64,000 nt of DNA, from contig NMRA01000309.1 in the NCBI GenBank assembly GCA_002633005.1, positions 186,001 through 250,000 on the forward strand. Reading direction: 5' to 3'. Of the stretch, positions 1-11,316 are shown piece by piece; position 1 is the first letter of the stretch; each line of letters opens with the position of its first letter. This stretch comes from Phoronis australis. Taxonomy: Eukaryota; Phoronida; Phoronidae. The position numbers and the translations under genes are program-made. The notes below the pieces were generated by a model. It ran no database searches. It was not told the origin of the DNA and was given only the letters and a program-made list of their open reading frames with translations.

Positions 1-2880
1 TCTTTTTAAATTCAGAAAATGAGTAAAACCTGTTATTTTCATCAAGTAGGTCATTAATAAAAAGAACACCACTACTACCTGGAATTTCCATAGATAAGCC
101 CATGGGCGTGTACTCGGAAAATGAACATTTTCAGGCATTTTATCAACAACAAATAAACGCCCGGTCGAAACAAGTGAAATTATTTGTGTTGTCCAATTTC
201 ACTCGGAATGTCCACCCCCACCAGCCACACATTCCATCGTTTGGGTATTGCATTTGAATCGTCGTGTTCATCTCATGTCGTGTTCATTTTAGAACACCAA
301 TATCTGTTAATTCGTCGGGTGAATACTTTCACGTCGGATAGATGAGTCTGATACACTTTATCTAGCTGGAAATCAAGCAGTGTTAGCCATGTGTGTTGAT
401 TAGGAACGACGTACGCGATTAGCGTGGTCAGATGATTTTGACCATTTGCTTTTACAGTTGCTGTTCATGGAGTGCGTTGTCCAGATCAAAAACATAGGCA
501 AACCAACTATTGTTGTGTGTACCTTTCAAAGTCTAAATGTCACCTTGATAGATATTTGTAAAACTTTTTGTGAATTAGCGTACGGGTCAAATAATCATCG
601 TTATAAGGCAATTTCATGAAAATCCATGACCTCGATTTCGATGTGCACACATTTGAATAAGACAGTCATTACTTTTGGGGCATCCTGTACATCCTTTCAT
701 TTGAATCAATGTCTTTTGTAGCTGCGAAAAGAACCATGCGAATAAATCGTTGTTAGTTGATGTTTTCGTTAATTGTTCCGTCGCTGTCACGTTTTATTCC
801 TTCGTTCCACTCAAATTTCTCTAGCTTGCACTGCCCATCCTTAGCGTTGAAAACTTTGGAACACAATGACTCAGCTAAAATAGTGTGCCGTTCTGACTAA
901 TTACTGGTAAACAGGTGAACACAAAGAAACAATATCAACGTTGGAATTTACAACACAAATTCCAGAACGCCCAATAGATGACAAGAACACTTCAAAATAC
1001 AATGAATCGGCTCCACAAGTTCATCAACCATCACAAACAGCATCTACTTCAATGCCAGACTGTTGATCCGTGTTGCACACCAGACTCGCTGTGAAGCCCT
1101 TAGTGGGACATGTCTATACTCCCTCATCTTATCCTAGCCGACATCCCTCATCAATAATAGGAAGAAGAATATGTGCAGCACACACACGAAGTATATCGCC
1201 TGTTGCGTTTAGTGCACGCTACTTATCCCTGCAATGCAAGTAAATGTTTCTTCGTGTATTCTGGGCCGCTGTTGAGACGGTGGGGTTTCCACAACACAAC
1301 AATGTTAATCCTTCCTCACAGTTTAACAGTCAGTCGTGTAAGGAGTTGCTTTTTACCGGTTGAACGATTTCTGAGAACTGGCATTTTTATCATCAAACAT
1401 TTTCTTTCCGTTGCCATCTTGGTTGGGAAAGGCGTTTTCACTAAAACTAGGGTGGTTCGCAGACTCCAATAGACAAGATACTTGAACATGAGATGAGTTA
1501 ATTTTGTCACTCGGTCCCGCCACTTGTTCTGCAGATGTGATGCAGCTTGGGCGGATGGTTGGGAATGTTAAACGGGATACCTCACATAGCTCTGGTCACA
1601 AGGCAATTCTTCAATCCTGTCGTGTCATCACTTCGTACCGTAGGCCATCTATTAAAGAGTTCCCACAATGACCGTGTGTCTCAAAAAGAGTTTTATTAAT
1701 ACATCTTAAGAGATTTAACAGCCTTTAGTTTACCTGTTGCTAAGAAACAAGCCAAAATTTCATTATTTTTCTGGTATCGGGGTTGCACGTAATGGGTGGA
1801 AGACCGTCTCCGTTGTTGTTTTTACCAGTGCGATACTGAAGAGTTGTGAGGAAAGTCCGTGGAGAGCAGCCGTTTTCAGACATGAAGAGGTGCGTTCGTT
1901 TGTGGAGACTGTAGTAACAGAAGATTGACTGAGAACGTCTCTGTGCTCAAATTTTCTAAATACGTGAAAGTTGCACAGAAATGACATCGGTTTGTGCGCT
2001 GCACGAGAGTGTGAAACGTCAGTGTCGAATACGCGATTCAGACGGGAACCACACTTTGCTTGGCACATTTCAAGGAATCGTGTTTCGACCAAACACAAAA
2101 ACGGCGTTACAATGGAGGACTCGCCAACTTGTAAGTGTATTGGCAATTTTTATAAATAACGAACAAAGGCTGCTTCCATTCTAGGGCGAGTGATGCGAGA
2201 CCCACAACCCCGGCCCAGATCGAGTGCTACGTCATGAAGGCTTATGCATTGTATTCAGGCGGTACTCATTTCGTCATGGCAACAGTGAATATGAGTGACC
2301 AAGTACGTGTCCCACCCATTACATCATTTGGCGGGAAACTTGGACATAAATAATTTTCTTCAAAATTAAAATAATCGCGACTATGTAGCATAAATAGTGT
2401 TTATTTATTTAGATTTTATGGTATTCACTTCATATCAGCTAACCGAAACCTCAAAAACTAAGAAAATGCATGGTGGGAACTCTTTAACTTGTTTAAGCCT
2501 GCACAGGCATGCACTTGCAAAATTGTAGGAGTCACAATTGATTTTGTGCAGCGGACCACGGCTGGCCAGAACTTGTATACAGACACTTTTAAGGTATTTC
2601 GCCTCACCATCTAAGTACTGGTCGTAGTAATACAGTTTACATCAACAAATGCTATCAAAAATGTACTATAGCCCAAAATCTTCCCATTGAACCTTGGGCT
2701 TTCAATATTGGGAAGAGAGAGCGAAGTTGCCAACTGGTGGCGAGTCCTTAGACCATCATTCCATTGATTTGGCAAAAAAAATTAGTGTGGCTGACAGGTT
2801 GAGATATCTTTACACTAGGATTCAGTTGATTCTGTTTGTGAGTGCCGGCTGAAGCGGGTAAATATAAACAACATTATTCC
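1..2880. other. Intergenic, no gene seen
   Basis: Only short, mutually overlapping open frames of 60-127 codons occur here. None joins to a neighbour across splice sites and none resembles a known domain. I see no tandem repeat or clear transposon end. Confidence 0.5.
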
Positions 2881-3097
2881 GGGTGATGAAAAGGTACGGT
2901 GTAGGTGGTGAAGAGGTACAGTGTAGGTTGTGAAGAGGTACAGTGTAGGTTGTGAAGAGGTATTAATAGTGTAGGTGGTGAAGAGGTACAGTGTAGGTGG
3001 TGAAGAGGTACAGTGTAGGTGGTGAAGAGGTACAGTGTAGGTGGTGAAGAGGTATTAATAGTGTAGGTGGTGAAGAGGTACAGTGTAGGTGGTGAAG
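2881..3097. repeat. 22 bp minisatellite
   Basis: About ten head-to-tail copies of a unit reading GTAGGTGGTGAAGAGGTACAGT. Two copies carry a variant in which the ACAGT end is replaced by ATTAATAGT. The array stays open on the minus strand as a repetitive Thr/Tyr/Leu/Pro frame of 88 codons, but this follows from the repeat and is not evidence of a gene. Confidence 0.9.
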
Positions 3098-3665
3098 ATT
3101 GCCAGAAAGTTACAACTGTAAGATGGAATTTGCCTCGCATCCGAATACGTCATTCGGCTAGTGCAGCGTTTCACGGATTTTTTCGACAGGATGTTTCAGA
3201 CGTCGGTTATTAAGTTGCTGGATCAGTACATGTAAGTTTGCCCAGTGGCATGCAAACTAAAAGTGGAGGGAGTTTGCGTTCCAGTGTTATCTTTAACGAT
3301 TTTAATGACAGTCATCAAAGCAGGTCAGACCTGGCAAAATCGCGGTTACTTTTTCAACGAGTGTTCTCTCCCTTTTCACACTGATTCAAGTTTCACGCCG
3401 GCAACTAATCTTGCGCTCTAGAGCTTTTCAACGGCAGTCGTGAAGAACCGGAATGCCGTACTTGCACGTAAGAACCCAATTTTGCGACCTGAAATTTGTG
3501 AGTATTTAACACCGCAATTAGGAACATAATCTAAACATGTTATTGTTGATCTAAAAAATCAATTTTGGCGCGTAAAAATGGCGGGAAATTTTTGCAATGT
3601 GACATTTATGAATGCGAGCTGGATTTTGAGAATGCGACCTGAGATTTTGGCTAGGTCGCAAATTG
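3098..3665. other. Intergenic, nothing recognised
   Basis: No credible coding frame, tandem repeat or inverted repeat was seen between the minisatellite and the minus-strand relic. Confidence 0.4.
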
Positions 3666-4087
3666 CTACCTGGCGATTTTCATAGCGTCGAGCCCTGTCA
3701 AACAAGACATTTTTTCTGCTTCAAGGGCTTTAAATGTCATTTTGACTTCAAGTTTTTCTTCGCGAATTTGAAGTGGCAGTTCTTTCATTTTAATAAGGAG
3801 CTTTCTTCAAAGACCTGTCTATTGAGTTCCTCTTCTCGAAGTTCAAGAATCCCCTGTTCTTCTTTTATCGTCTGTTTTTCTTGAAGTGCCTCAGTTTTGG
3901 GCAACGGCTTTGCTTTTTGTTCTCCATGTTGACCGTCCCTGACTGTTTTGAGACGCATGTCTGAGGGGATGCTGATGTTTGTGAAATACACGACACTTAC
4001 AGCATCTGCATCATTGTTGCTAAACATCGTCGTGGTATCATACTCGTAGTTTGTAGGAAAGGCTTGTCTATGTTCTTGTTTTTGCAT
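3666..4087 (-). pseudogene. Coiled-coil protein relic, one frameshift
   Basis: A minus-strand frame of 100 codons starts at an ATG and ends in a Glu/Lys/Gln-rich stretch (ELREEELNRQVFEES), then hits a stop near 3785. Directly past it, a second frame continues with the same composition (KELPLQIREEKLEVKM) for about 40 codons to a TAG at 3666-3668. Two adjacent frames with continuous heptad-like charge patterning look like one protein broken by a single frameshift, or an exon with an unrecognised boundary. The family is not recognised. Accessory proteins of DNA transposons often have this composition, but that is only a suggestion. Confidence 0.4.
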
Positions 4088-4177
4088 CCAGTGCCCAGAT
4101 ATCGATATTTGAGTCGGTCGAGATTTTGATCATACTAACTTAGCAGTCAAAAGCAGTGTATGGAACGATATTAAACT

Positions 4178-4575
4178 TAGGTGCCGTCCACACACAGACT
4201 TGCCCTGGAACAAGTTACTCCTGGAACGAGTTGTCGCTAGTATTATGTCTAGAAACTACTGCAACTTGCGGCGATTGTGACAACTTACTCCACCTGATCG
4301 AGTGAGGACAACTTGTTTTAGGGTAACTTCAGCCGCTCCTAATCACTGTGTGACAGCAAACATGCCTCAAGGCGGGAGTAATTATCAGCTACGCCCTTGC
4401 GCAGTTGCATATATACGGTTTTCCTTTTTTCGCACCAAATTCACATTCATGTGTTTGCAAAGGTCCGCATGCACACAGCACCAGCTTACGCCATGCGCTA
4501 GTTATCACGGGATATATTTACAAGTTACAATAGTGCAAGTTGCTCTGTGTTAAGTCTATGTGTGGACGGGACCTA
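4178..4575. mobile_element. TIR element flanked by TA
   Basis: The ends are near-perfect 22-24 bp inverted repeats. The left end reads GGTGCCGTCCACACACAGAC and the reverse complement of the right end differs at two positions. Both sides are bounded by TA, and the element is about 394 bp without a transposase frame. It is a non-autonomous DNA transposon (MITE). A TA duplication fits a Tc1/mariner-type target, though a 3 bp TWA target (Harbinger) cannot be excluded. Confidence 0.7.
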
Positions 4576-4578
4576 AGA

Positions 4579-5230
4579 GTCATGTTGTGAATAAATCATT
4601 TATTTGTTCGATGATGCATTCGTTAATCGTTCGTTGTCTGAGTCTTTATTTCGTTCGACTCAAATTGTGCGCTAAAGTCACCCTTCTCCCTCTAAAACTG
4701 CACATCCTTTTCATTAAAGTCTTCGAACATACTGATTCAGCAGGTGTGTCACATTGACATGGATTCTGAGTCTCAGAATCCAGCCCATTGACTAATCATG
4801 CATGTAGGCCTACAGCCAGAATAGCCAGTTAACACAGCTAATGTTCTAAATCACCACTTGAACATCAATCAAAAGGCAATTTTCAGTTACGTCATCAGAG
4901 GAATCCTGTGATATAGAGAGTTTCATTTGGGCAAATGTCATAAAAATATAAAACATACAGTAAGATACATACTGGAATATGAAACAAGTCGACAATAACA
5001 CAAAAGACTAGCCACTTTTTTAACTATGGCGTTCACAATCATGAAATAAGCAATAAGAATGAGTAAATTTTAAAAACTAAATGTACACTATCAGCATCAA
5101 CGTTTAATCAATAGCTCGAGTGCGTATAAACAGTATTTTAAAAGCGCCGACTGCAGTATTTTACAAAGAAGTTAAATCAGTGTCTCACGAAAGAGGCTGT
5201 TTTAAACCTCCGAAACTGACAAAAAGTGAA
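4579..5230. other. Intergenic, nothing recognised
   Basis: AT-rich sequence with no credible gene, tandem array or transposon end. Confidence 0.4.
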
Positions 5231-5472
5231 CCTCAGATGTAGATTTTTTTGTTAACACAGCCCCCCAAAGCGCTTTCGCATTATATCCAGGTTCTCATCC
5301 ACTCCCTTGCATACAGTCACCAGTAAGACCGAGCTCAGAGGAGTAGAAGGCATCTTTGTGCAATGCTCGGTTGTCAGTCAGTAAAGCCAGGATTCGAACC
5401 CGGTTCTCCCACTTGGGAGTCCGGAGCTGAAACCATTGAATCATAGGCCTACTGTCTCCTCCTCAGATGTAG
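5231..5472 (-). mobile_element. tRNA-derived SINE with 12 bp TSD
   Basis: A perfect direct repeat CCTCAGATGTAG lies at both ends (5231-5242 and 5461-5472). Between them is a 218 bp insert which, read on the minus strand, starts with a tRNA-like head: a degenerate A box, the B box GGTTCGAATCC near 5390-5400, and a pairing T stem. It ends in a short A-rich tail (AAAAAAAT). Head, tail and target-site duplication together identify a SINE mobilised by a LINE. The intact duplication indicates a fairly recent insertion. It sits about 50 bp upstream of the start codon at 5522. Confidence 0.85.
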
Positions 5473-5521
5473 TTGTAGACTGTAGACTATTTAATTTCAA
5501 TTTTTTTACTATTTCACAAAA

Positions 5522-6247
5522 ATGGCCTACTATAAAAGGTTTAAGAATTATTACCACGACCCCGACGAAGATGTACACAAGACTAAATTGTTCTTTTATA
5601 AATTTTGTTTCCAAAAGGAGAACAACGAGAACGATAATGCTAATAACGGACCGGTGGTACTTCCGGATGAAGATGAGGAAATGGAAGTCGTTCCAGACGA
5701 CCATCCTGCAGTGGATAACCAGGCTCATGACAATTTGGCCCAACCGAATGTTAACGGCGCGCAACCAGGACCTGATAATGTTGCCCAACCGAATGTTAAT
5801 GGTGCGCAACCAGGTCCTGACAATTTGGCCCAACCGAATGTCAATGGCGCGCAACCAGGTCCCGCCGCCGTTGGTGTGCAGCTACCCGCGGTCAATCCTG
5901 TGCAGCCACAAGCCGCTGCTCCAGTTGCACAGCCCGGTGCCGGTAATCAGGCTGCGGCCCATGGCCATAACGCAGCGGCAGGACACCTTCATAACAACCC
6001 ATTCTACCATCACCACCACCCTGGGGCTCATTACCAGTATTTCCACAACCATGGAGCCCAGCTTCATCATTACCATCACCATCACCACCATGGGGGCCAA
6101 GGATACGTCCCGGGACAGCGCTTAAGGAAGAATCGTCCAAGAAGGTTCAGGGCGGGAACGCGGGAACCTAATCCAGTACTCGCTATCCGTGGGGGCGAAA
6201 CCGTGACGACTGAAGATAATGAGCCGTCAACTTCACGTGGTGCAGAG
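5522..6247 (+). CDS. His-rich repeat protein, exon 1
   Basis: This is exon 1 of a two-exon gene (273 residues with the exon at 7436). The ATG is in a strong context (AAAAATGG). The first 50 residues are Tyr/Lys/Phe-rich, followed by an acidic run (DEDEEMEVV). Three 15-residue repeats, DN(L/V)AQPNVNGAQPGP, occupy residues 70-114. An Ala/Pro/Gln segment follows, then a very His-rich stretch (about 147-193) with a run of six His, and then a basic cluster (RLRKNRPRRFRAG). The 45 bp repeats differ from each other almost only at third codon positions, which argues for selection on the protein. The exon ends GAG before GTAAGT, phase 0. No family is recognised; metal or nucleic-acid binding would be a guess from composition. 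Confidence 0.75.
5729..5863 (+). repeat. Three 45 bp coding repeats
   Basis: Three tandem 45 bp units encode 15 residues each within the His-rich protein. The only amino-acid change is Leu/Val at the third position; the other differences are synonymous. Confidence 0.9.
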
Positions 6248-7435
6248 GTAAGTTTCTTTTTAGTTTCTTCTCATGCGTTACGCGCCACCTGATTCTTAGT
6301 TCACGTGATGCACCTAGAGTTTCCCATTGTGTTCTGGATGAATCTTCAAGGCGCGTTTCGGTGGAGGTGAGTGATTTTACAATTTGCGATGAACAGAACC
6401 TAACAATGAGGTTTTATGGAAATGCAATATGCCATTTTGGTATTGTTTATGTGAGGTTATGCTAGAAAGCCACTATTCATTGATGTGAGTTGGTTCGGTA
6501 CATCCACTCGTGTAGAAACTCAAATAGTAGCAAGTGCCCATAAAATACAATACATTGTAGTATTTAACTATAGATTTCGCAGTTACAAAACTATTAAGAG
6601 TATGTACCTATGTTAACTATAAGGAAATCTTTAATATCCATTTAACATTTAAGGGAAACCAAACGGAAAATCGTCAGGTAGATATTGGTACTCTATTGGC
6701 ATTGCATGTTGAACGGATAATGTTGAAAACATAATTTTATTAAAAGCTGACGAATGTTAACCCCGTGCAGAGCGACCCTTGTATTGATTCATTAATTGCT
6801 TTGTTTTGGTTTGTTTTAAATACGGTGGCGTAGCGTTTTTTATTAAACGAAAAGGAAAGTTCACCGCCGCCATCTTGATTTAATCTAGTTTGAAGTGTGC
6901 TTCCAAATATTCCCTGCTAGGTAAACAGGAATTGTAGGCAAAATTCGCGTATACTCATGGCTTAAGTCATTTTTGATTTTGGAACGCTTTGTTGATCAGA
7001 AAGTTCACAAGATCTGTGAACATATTATTCGCCAAACAACTATTGCAATTTCATGTATTTCAGAAGAAAATTTTATTAAATTGATTTATAGTAGTAGTTT
7101 GTGGTGTTGTGTTGTGTTACAAGGTAAGTACAATATTATTGCGTATAGCACGGCAATATCTTACTTTAGGTCATTGGTCAGCGTATATTCTTTCTAGCTG
7201 GTAACGTCGTAGGGACGAAGGCATTTTAATCTACTTCAACCGTGGCCTCTTTGCTCAGAACTATAGCTAACGCTTTGAAATCTAAATTACTTCTTTAAAT
7301 AGTTGGACGTGATAGTGCTAATCATGAATCGAAACAAGAAACTGTAGAAAAATACCTTTTAAAAATTGTTTGTTTGTTACAGCTAAGGTGTTTTAGACTT
7401 GTAAATTGTGTGGATTTTTGCCATCCACGTTTCAG
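6248..7435 (+). other. Intron of the His-rich gene
   Basis: It begins GTAAGT and ends TTTCAG, both phase 0. No repeat or second gene is evident inside. A short segment at 6300-6366 has its own AG and GTGAGT borders but would shift the frame to an early stop if included. Confidence 0.7.
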
Positions 7436-7531
7436 GGAACGGTGCAAATTTCGTCGATTGAGCCATTTGTTGTGGACATTTTGGATACTGTACCCGAAGT
7501 GTCGTCCTCATCAAGCCAACTTACACACTAG
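7436..7531 (+). CDS. His-rich repeat protein, exon 2
   Basis: This is the last coding exon. It follows a TTTCAG acceptor and is read in phase 0 directly from the 6247 donor. It encodes 31 residues (GTVQISSIEPFVVDILDTVP, then a Ser-rich end SSSSSQLTH) before a TAG. The frame is open only in the phase that the upstream donor predicts, which supports the join. Further small internal exons cannot be ruled out. Confidence 0.65.
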   Translation, partial: GTVQISSIEPFVVDILDTVPEVSSSSSQLTH

Positions 7532-7929
7532 AGACTAAGTAAACGACATCCAAATTACAGTCTGTAACAAGACCACAGTCTCGGAAGTGCCTCGAGTCAA
7601 TTTGGTGTTTGTCCCGGTAACGAAGAACGCTGGAAAGAAAGATCGTCTGTTGCGGTGGGTCATGAGAAGATGGGAGTTCTCAACAGGCTAAAACAGGACT
7701 ATCGTGTCTAGAATAGGCCTATCGATGACGAAAGTTGTTCAAATACCAGTTGTTGCTTCTCTTCAAGTCATCAGTATTGCTGTATAATCAGGCAAGCGGA
7801 CACTTCAGATGGCTCTACTGAACAATAGAAACTTCAATGAGTGCTTCACTTGAAACTAGTATTCTAAACAATAGGCATTTCAGTGTACCTAAGACTGTGC
7901 GTGTGCGTGTGTCTTTCTACTTTAATAAA
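7532..7929 (+). other. Probable 3' UTR of the His-rich gene
   Basis: About 390 bp run from the TAG stop to the first good polyadenylation hexamer, with no competing coding frame. Confidence 0.5.
7924..7929 (+). terminator. AATAAA polyadenylation signal
   Basis: This is the first canonical hexamer downstream of the stop codon at 7531, followed by T-rich sequence. It is the likely 3' end signal of the His-rich gene. Confidence 0.5.
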
Positions 7930-8035
7930 TTTCATTTAATATTTAGCCACAGGGTTTGTTTTTTTTTTTCTTAAAGCAGCATTGTGGTACAAATTGAGTG
8001 TAGTTATGAGAAAAAAGTTTTTACCGTCATAAAAG

Positions 8036-8156
8036 CTGGGTTGCATAAAACTTGTTACATGACGTCAGGTGCATTGTTCAACAATAACAACATGGCGGGT
8101 GATGATGCGACGTCATTGTTGCTATACAACGTATAAATTTTATGCAACTGGGCCCA
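8036..8156. mobile_element. Short TIR element (MITE-like)
   Basis: Both ends contain perfect 11 bp inverted copies of GTTGCATAAAA within longer imperfect arms. The interior has two CRE-like TGACGTC motifs facing each other. The length (about 120 bp) and lack of a frame fit a short MITE. No target-site duplication is clear. Confidence 0.5.
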
Positions 8157-9136
8157 GATGTTCATCTTTCGTTCTGGGTACATGGAAAATTTCAAAAATT
8201 GTACAGCACAAACGCTGTTAAAGATTGGTGTATAGCGTACAAACGTTGCCCGATACGAAGGGCAATGCCAAGTTATGTGGACTGAGGGAGAACAATCTTG
8301 TTGCCCGAGGCCAATGCCTACCGTGACAGTAACGCCCGAGGCCGACGGCTAAATCGCGATTGAAATCTGTTGTAGACGGTTCTTAAAAATGTACTTTGCG
8401 AAAGAAGCAAACAATAGTTTCACCGTCAGCGTCATTTTGCCGTCTCTAGTTTCCTTCTTTCGCACAATAAATGTGTGAATCTTCGCCTTCTGATCATCTT
8501 GATTTTACCCATGTAGGAATGACACATGGGTCAGGAAAAATGATAGTTATAAGATGGTTCAGTTTTATTGCTTGTTTGTCTGTGGCTATGACTGAATAAA
8601 TGTTTTAAAACATAACAGCATGTCATGTGACTCGATGAAAATGGAGAAGGCTGCCGATTGCGCGAGGATGCTCGGACTTCAACAAAAAATAATCTGTATA
8701 TCAGGAGGCAGACTAAGGGTTGAGAATGACGTCGCGCACAATTGAGATCTGCTAAGCTGAAGCCATGATTTTAGTAAATCCCGTTGCTCTCATGATTAAA
8801 GGTCGCACATGGTCTGGTATGAAACGTATCCGTGTGATAGTTTCAGGCTGCGAAAACACCCGAGGTGTTTCGGATGAAAATAGGCCTGAAAATGATCCTT
8901 AAGTTCATTTTTCACGGGTAGAAAATGACAGATCCTTGACTGGCCACTCATGGTGGGTTATATACAACTGCTCGGTGGGAATTGTGATGCAGTATAGTCT
9001 TGGAAATTTGCAGTTGTTTGAACGAAACAATGACTCTCAGAATGTGTGTGGCTTATGGCGGTGGACCCATAACAACTCTCTTCAGCTATAATGTTACACT
9101 GCATCGCCAGATTGAGCACACGCAATGATGGATGCC
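8157..9136. other. Intergenic, nothing recognised
   Basis: No supported gene. A short GC-richer patch near 8270-8345 has two copies of a GCCCGAGGCC motif but no wider structure. Confidence 0.4.
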
Positions 9137-9211
9137 CATGGGCGGCGCACCATAGGGGGGCTGGGAAGGGGGCTATGGCCTACCACTTATTTCAGTGCGG
9201 CGCCGCCTATG
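9137..9211. mobile_element. CATGGGCGGCGCAC-end MITE, copy 1
   Basis: The left end reads CATGGGCGGCGCACCATAG and the right end GCGCCGCCTATG, an imperfect inverted pair around a G-rich centre. The same termini occur at 42445-42511, so this is a small dispersed foldback family of 65-75 bp. Confidence 0.6.
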
Positions 9212-9354
9212 AATTTGCCAAACACGGATATGGGAAAAATAAGCTGACAACAAACAGCAGTAAGCTGTGCACCCTTTAGTCATCAGCTTAGAATTACTGA
9301 TTTTGAAGCTTCCGCTTGGACTATGTGCCTCTCGGGACATTTTCCTAAGTCGAA

Positions 9355-10141
9355 CAGATCGTATTTAGCAAAGGCGGGATGTGGAGTTTTATGAATTGCC
9401 GATGATGTCATTGTCTGTGGCAAGACGTTCGAGGAGCATGATGCAGCAATTCACAGGCTAGTGAAGGTGGCTCCATCTTAAGGGATTGTAAAAGATAAGG
9501 CATGGGTCTTTGGATCAATCTGGTAGAAGGATGGAAGGAAGCTTGATCCTAAAAATGCTACATCAGTGCCAGCAAACTAGATCCAAAGTCAGCAGATGAG
9601 CTGACAACATTTCTGGGCTTGAGTCAGTATCTCAGTCCTTACTTAGCACAGTAAAGTAAGACGTGGATTTCCAGTCAAAACCCGTAACCAGTTTTGAGCA
9701 ATTATCTGTCATTTTGGTCACTGTGAATGATCAAACCTGACACAGTATGCACTACAGACAAGTTGTTCGGAATTGCCTCCGAATACCAAGAAACTCCCAC
9801 CAACCTTTGTCCATATGAAAATGGCGTTGGTCAACTAATAAGTGTATTGGATGGACATGTCTATGTCTTACACGTGAATCTGATACAGCAAGATGCCATT
9901 CACCTGAGCGCTGACTGAACAGCTGAGTTCCGAAGTCATGAAATTTTACAAAGACATATGTTCGTGTGATTTGCAAACGTTCGAACACAGACAACCTACC
10001 TCAGTATGCAAGTGGTGAGTTCAGAAATTTGCAACAGAATGTCCCTTTGAGCATGTCACGATCAATCTGAAGTATGCTCGGTCTAATGGATTAGCTGAAA
10101 GAATGATTGTAGTCGTCAAGCAGTTACAGACGACCCAAAAT
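9355..10141 (+). pseudogene. Ty3/gypsy pol relic (RT and integrase)
   Basis: Reverse-transcriptase remains include IADDVIVCGKTFEEHDAAIH, matching the catalytic YxDD region of Ty3/gypsy RT with the aromatic residue lost. About 200 bp later, DELTTFLGLSQYLSPYLA matches the segment that follows RT. From 9979, integrase-core remains appear: TDNLPQYASGEFRN, then, after a frameshift, ECPFEHVTINLKYARSNGLAER. These carry the second catalytic Asp and the catalytic Glu. Stops and frameshifts break the frame throughout, and most of RNase H and the front of integrase is deleted. The element is dead. Confidence 0.75.
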
Positions 10142-10956
10142 TTGGACTGCTATGTTGCAGAAGTACTGGTATGCAATCTACCAACTTAAACTGGAACAAG
10201 TCAAGAGGTGACGATGAGTACTTCTGTGAGAAAACACTGCGCAACCAAGAATAATACGACAGAACAGTGCGTCCCGAACAATGCCAATTACTTTCAGGAA
10301 TGAAAGTGTTAAATAATATAGCTTCCGTGCTCCCGCAGTAACTCGCGTTAACTCAGGTCCCTAGACATTTTTCGCTGGGGTGAGTAGAAGTAGGCGGTTC
10401 ATGTGTCCGTTTCTATATCAAGAACTAACGCCCAATAGATACATATATAACATTGCAGCTATGTTATCAGAGTTTGAAACAAGGCGTTTCGTCATACCTT
10501 TGAAGCAGAGTCTCCCATGTTGATGTTCTGTCCTTAAAGTGTACGTAAAACATCGAACAGATATTGGACGTTTTCATGACCGAGGAAAGTTACAGCCTGA
10601 GATTATCGAGATACTAAAGATTATTATTAGAAATTGCAGTATCCAACAATTGAACATGCGCATGAACGAAGTAGTCTAATTTGCAATTTGGGCGTGGTGC
10701 GTTTTACAGCAAAACATCTGCGTGAGAAGATAGATGTTCATCTCCAAAGTTGTAGCTTTTATGACATACGTTGTCAACAGTTTTGATTCATAAGACATGA
10801 CTTATGAACTATTTACTTACGGAGTTTTGGATTCCTCTAGGAAATCACAAAACATTTTCATGCAAAGTAGCATCAAGACATCCGGCCGGAGAACAACAAA
10901 AACATTAGAGTTGCCCAATGGATTGAAATTTGTATGTGATGTCTAAGCATGCTAGT
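10142..10956. other. Intergenic, nothing recognised
   Basis: No supported gene or repeat. It may include undetectable remains of the gypsy element's 3' part. Confidence 0.35.
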
Positions 10957-11316
10957 TTAAAAGGATAGCTGGTTTTGGCCTATTAACAGATATTTAAAAC
11001 GACTTCCTCATCCAATTCCCTGAAACAAAACTATGCTCTGTAACCCTCGACAATCCTCAAAAGTTTAGAGGAAGATTTGAAAATTCCTTTCGAAGTCTTC
11101 TAAACGGACAAGCGCTACCCACGTTTTTAGCTAATTACAAGACAAGCTTAGGGAAAGACCACCCACTAAGAACCATAATATCAAATCTTTGACAAAGGGA
11201 GTTTGAGTATTTAGTTGATTCCTGCTTTTTTCTTTTAAGATTGACGCCAGTGGTGGATTAGCACGTTGCACGAGGATTGTCTGAAATCACCAAAACAGGG
11301 TCTAATGTCCTTTTAA
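10957..11316. mobile_element. TTAA-flanked MITE, copy 1
   Basis: The 352 bp element begins AAGGATAGC and ends with the inverted motif TCCTT, bounded on each side by TTAA. Its sequence aligns end to end, with indels, to the copy at 12099-12639: shared internal blocks include GGTTTTGGCCTATTAACAGA and GGGAAAGACC. A TTAA target is typical of piggyBac and Kolobok transposons. No transposase frame is present. Confidence 0.7.

Noticed and set aside
2874-3140. Minus-strand frame of 88 codons with Thr-Tyr repeats
   Set aside because: It is a by-product of the 22 bp minisatellite.
5436-6140. Other long frames on both strands over the His-rich exon
   Set aside because: They are shadows of the true frame; the repeats are conserved at amino-acid level only in the chosen frame.
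6300-6366. Possible internal exon of the His-rich gene with AG and GTGAGT borders
   Set aside because: From the phase 0 donor at 6247 it reads into TGA at once; only a frame not offered by the upstream donor is open.
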